This document shows, piece after piece, positions 33,245-33,964 of a stretch of DNA of 33,964 bases. The number at the start of each line of letters is the position of its first letter. Position 1 is the first letter of the stretch. The position numbers and the translations under genes are program-made. Source of the stretch: Actinospica durhamensis (GTDB lineage: Bacteria; Actinomycetota; Actinomycetes; Streptomycetales; Catenulisporaceae); assembly GCF_018139695.1 (NCBI RefSeq), contig NZ_JAGSOG010000074.1, positions 1-33,964 of the forward strand, read 5' to 3'. Under the pieces are notes generated by a model. That model was not told the DNA's origin and did no database searches. It saw only the letters and a program-made list of their open reading frames with translations.

Positions 33245-33964
33245 TCACAGGAGTGCCCCCTGTGCGCTGGAGCCCAGGTAGTCCGCGTCGCCGGCGAACG
33301 TGGCCGTGTAGCTCAGGCCGAGGTTGAACAGCTGCCCCAGGACTCCGCCGGTGCACGTGGCGGCGCCGGTCGGGCCGGTCACGGCCTGGCACACGATGGC
33401 CTTCTGGCCGAGCAGGTTCGTGGTCGTGAACGTGATCGTCTCCCCGGCCAGGGCCTGACCGGAGCCGGTCGTCAGGGTTGCGACGAGGTTCGGCAGCGTG
33501 GCGAGCACCGGTTGGGCGACGATGGTGGTCGGTACTCGGCTCACCGTGTAGACGAGGGCTGCGGAGGCGGAGCCGGTGAAGGCGGGCTCGCCTCCGTAGA
33601 CCGCCGTGACGGTGTGCGAGCCCGGACTCAGGCTGTTCGTGGTGTAGGCAGCCCCGCCTGCTGCGTTCAGACTGGCCGTGCCGAGTGCGGTCGAGCCGTC
33701 CAGGAACGTCACCGTGCCCGCGGGCGTACCCGTTCCGCCGGGCACGGGCGAGACGGTGGCCGTGAAGGTGACGGACTGTCCGTACGTCGAGCCACCGGCC
33801 GGGCTGACGACCAGTGCGGTGCTCGTCGCCTGCTGGAGCGAATAGCTGATGACGACTTCGGCCGCTTGGGACGTGGCAACGGCGGCCGTGTAGGTGGCGA
33901 CCGCCGCATAGCTCGAGCCGGCTCCGCCGCCTGCGGCAGTGCCGCTGGAGGTGGAGCCTCCGCC
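33245..33964 (-). CDS. bacterial Ig-like repeat surface protein, C-terminal part (partial)
   Basis: The frame is open from the window edge to the stop at 33245, 239 residues, so only the C-terminus is seen. It contains Ig-like repeats of the Big_3 type: STYGQSVTFTATVSP, GTVTFLDGSTALGTASL, GSHTVTAVYGG and a final more diverged repeat (SYTATFAGDADYLGS). It is preceded by Gly/Ser- and Ala/Thr-rich linkers. Such proteins are secreted or wall-associated adhesion or enzyme-spacing modules. It ends without a sortase signal or membrane anchor. It is convergent with the serine hydrolase and probably outside the peptide cluster. Confidence 0.85.
   Translation of the reverse strand, partial: GGGSTSSGTAAGGGAGSSYAAVATYTAAVATSQAAEVVISYSLQQATSTALVVSPAGGSTYGQSVTFTATVSPVPGGTGTPAGTVTFLDGSTALGTASLNAAGGAAYTTNSLSPGSHTVTAVYGGEPAFTGSASAALVYTVSRVPTTIVAQPVLATLPNLVATLTTGSGQALAGETITFTTTNLLGQKAIVCQAVTGPTGAATCTGGVLGQLFNLGLSYTATFAGDADYLGSSAQGALL

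Overview
This is a GC-rich actinomycete chromosome segment: GC-ending codons, GTG, TTG and possibly ATT starts, ATGA overlaps between genes. It resembles Streptomyces or a related filamentous genus such as Catenulispora, but the genus cannot be fixed from the window. Most of it is one nonribosomal peptide (NRPS) gene cluster of about 28 kb. No rRNA, tRNA, CRISPR array or complete transposase gene was seen.

Layout. Positions 1-3400 hold flanking genes: the start of a possible trypsin-co-occurring-domain protein, a Fic-domain gene broken by a frameshift, three unrecognised genes and a small membrane protein that may be DUF3592-like. Positions 3613-6267 (+) hold a Tat-exported alpha/beta hydrolase and a two-domain SagB/McbC-type flavin oxidase. 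Positions 6307-15242 (-) hold the first NRPS operon: two A-T-C synthetases, an ATP-grasp ligase, a possible 36-codon coupling ORF and an MFS exporter. Positions 15591-18462 (-) hold a LuxR/LAL regulator and a hotdog-like protein. Positions 18540-31426 (+) hold the second NRPS operon: a stand-alone C*-A-T protein, a P450, a thioesterase-like protein with Cys as nucleophile, an A-T-E synthetase, a C-A-T-TE synthetase with a ruined A domain, an MbtH-like protein and a second P450. A serine hydrolase (+) and the C-terminal end of an Ig-repeat surface protein (-) finish the window, separated by a strong shared terminator.

How the genes fit together (inference). The A-T-C proteins place the C domain after the carrier, and the A-T-E protein has no C domain of its own. 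The chain therefore reads A(X)-T-C, A(Thr)-T-C, A(Tyr)-T-E, C-A(dead)-T-TE, giving X-Thr-D-Tyr-residue4. I read the specificity codes by hand: Thr-like (DFWSVGMVHK), Tyr (DASTVAAVCK) and, for the stand-alone C*-A-T, Val (DALWIGGTFK). The last module cannot activate its own substrate: its P-loop is destroyed and the A8-A10 subdomain is deleted. The natural supplier is the stand-alone Val C*-A-T, with the P450 to beta-hydroxylate the tethered Val and the Cys-nucleophile thioesterase homologue to move it across, as CmaE and SyrC do in other pathways. The fourth residue would then be a modified Val, perhaps beta-hydroxy-Val. This in-trans reloading of a dead module is the most interesting feature of the window.

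Regulation. A 93-95 bp element containing a GGGG-N4-CCCC operator-like core occurs in opposite orientation upstream of the first NRPS operon and at 17655-17749, facing the second. A core of the same geometry lies upstream of the alpha/beta hydrolase. These are candidate binding sites for the cluster's LuxR regulator.
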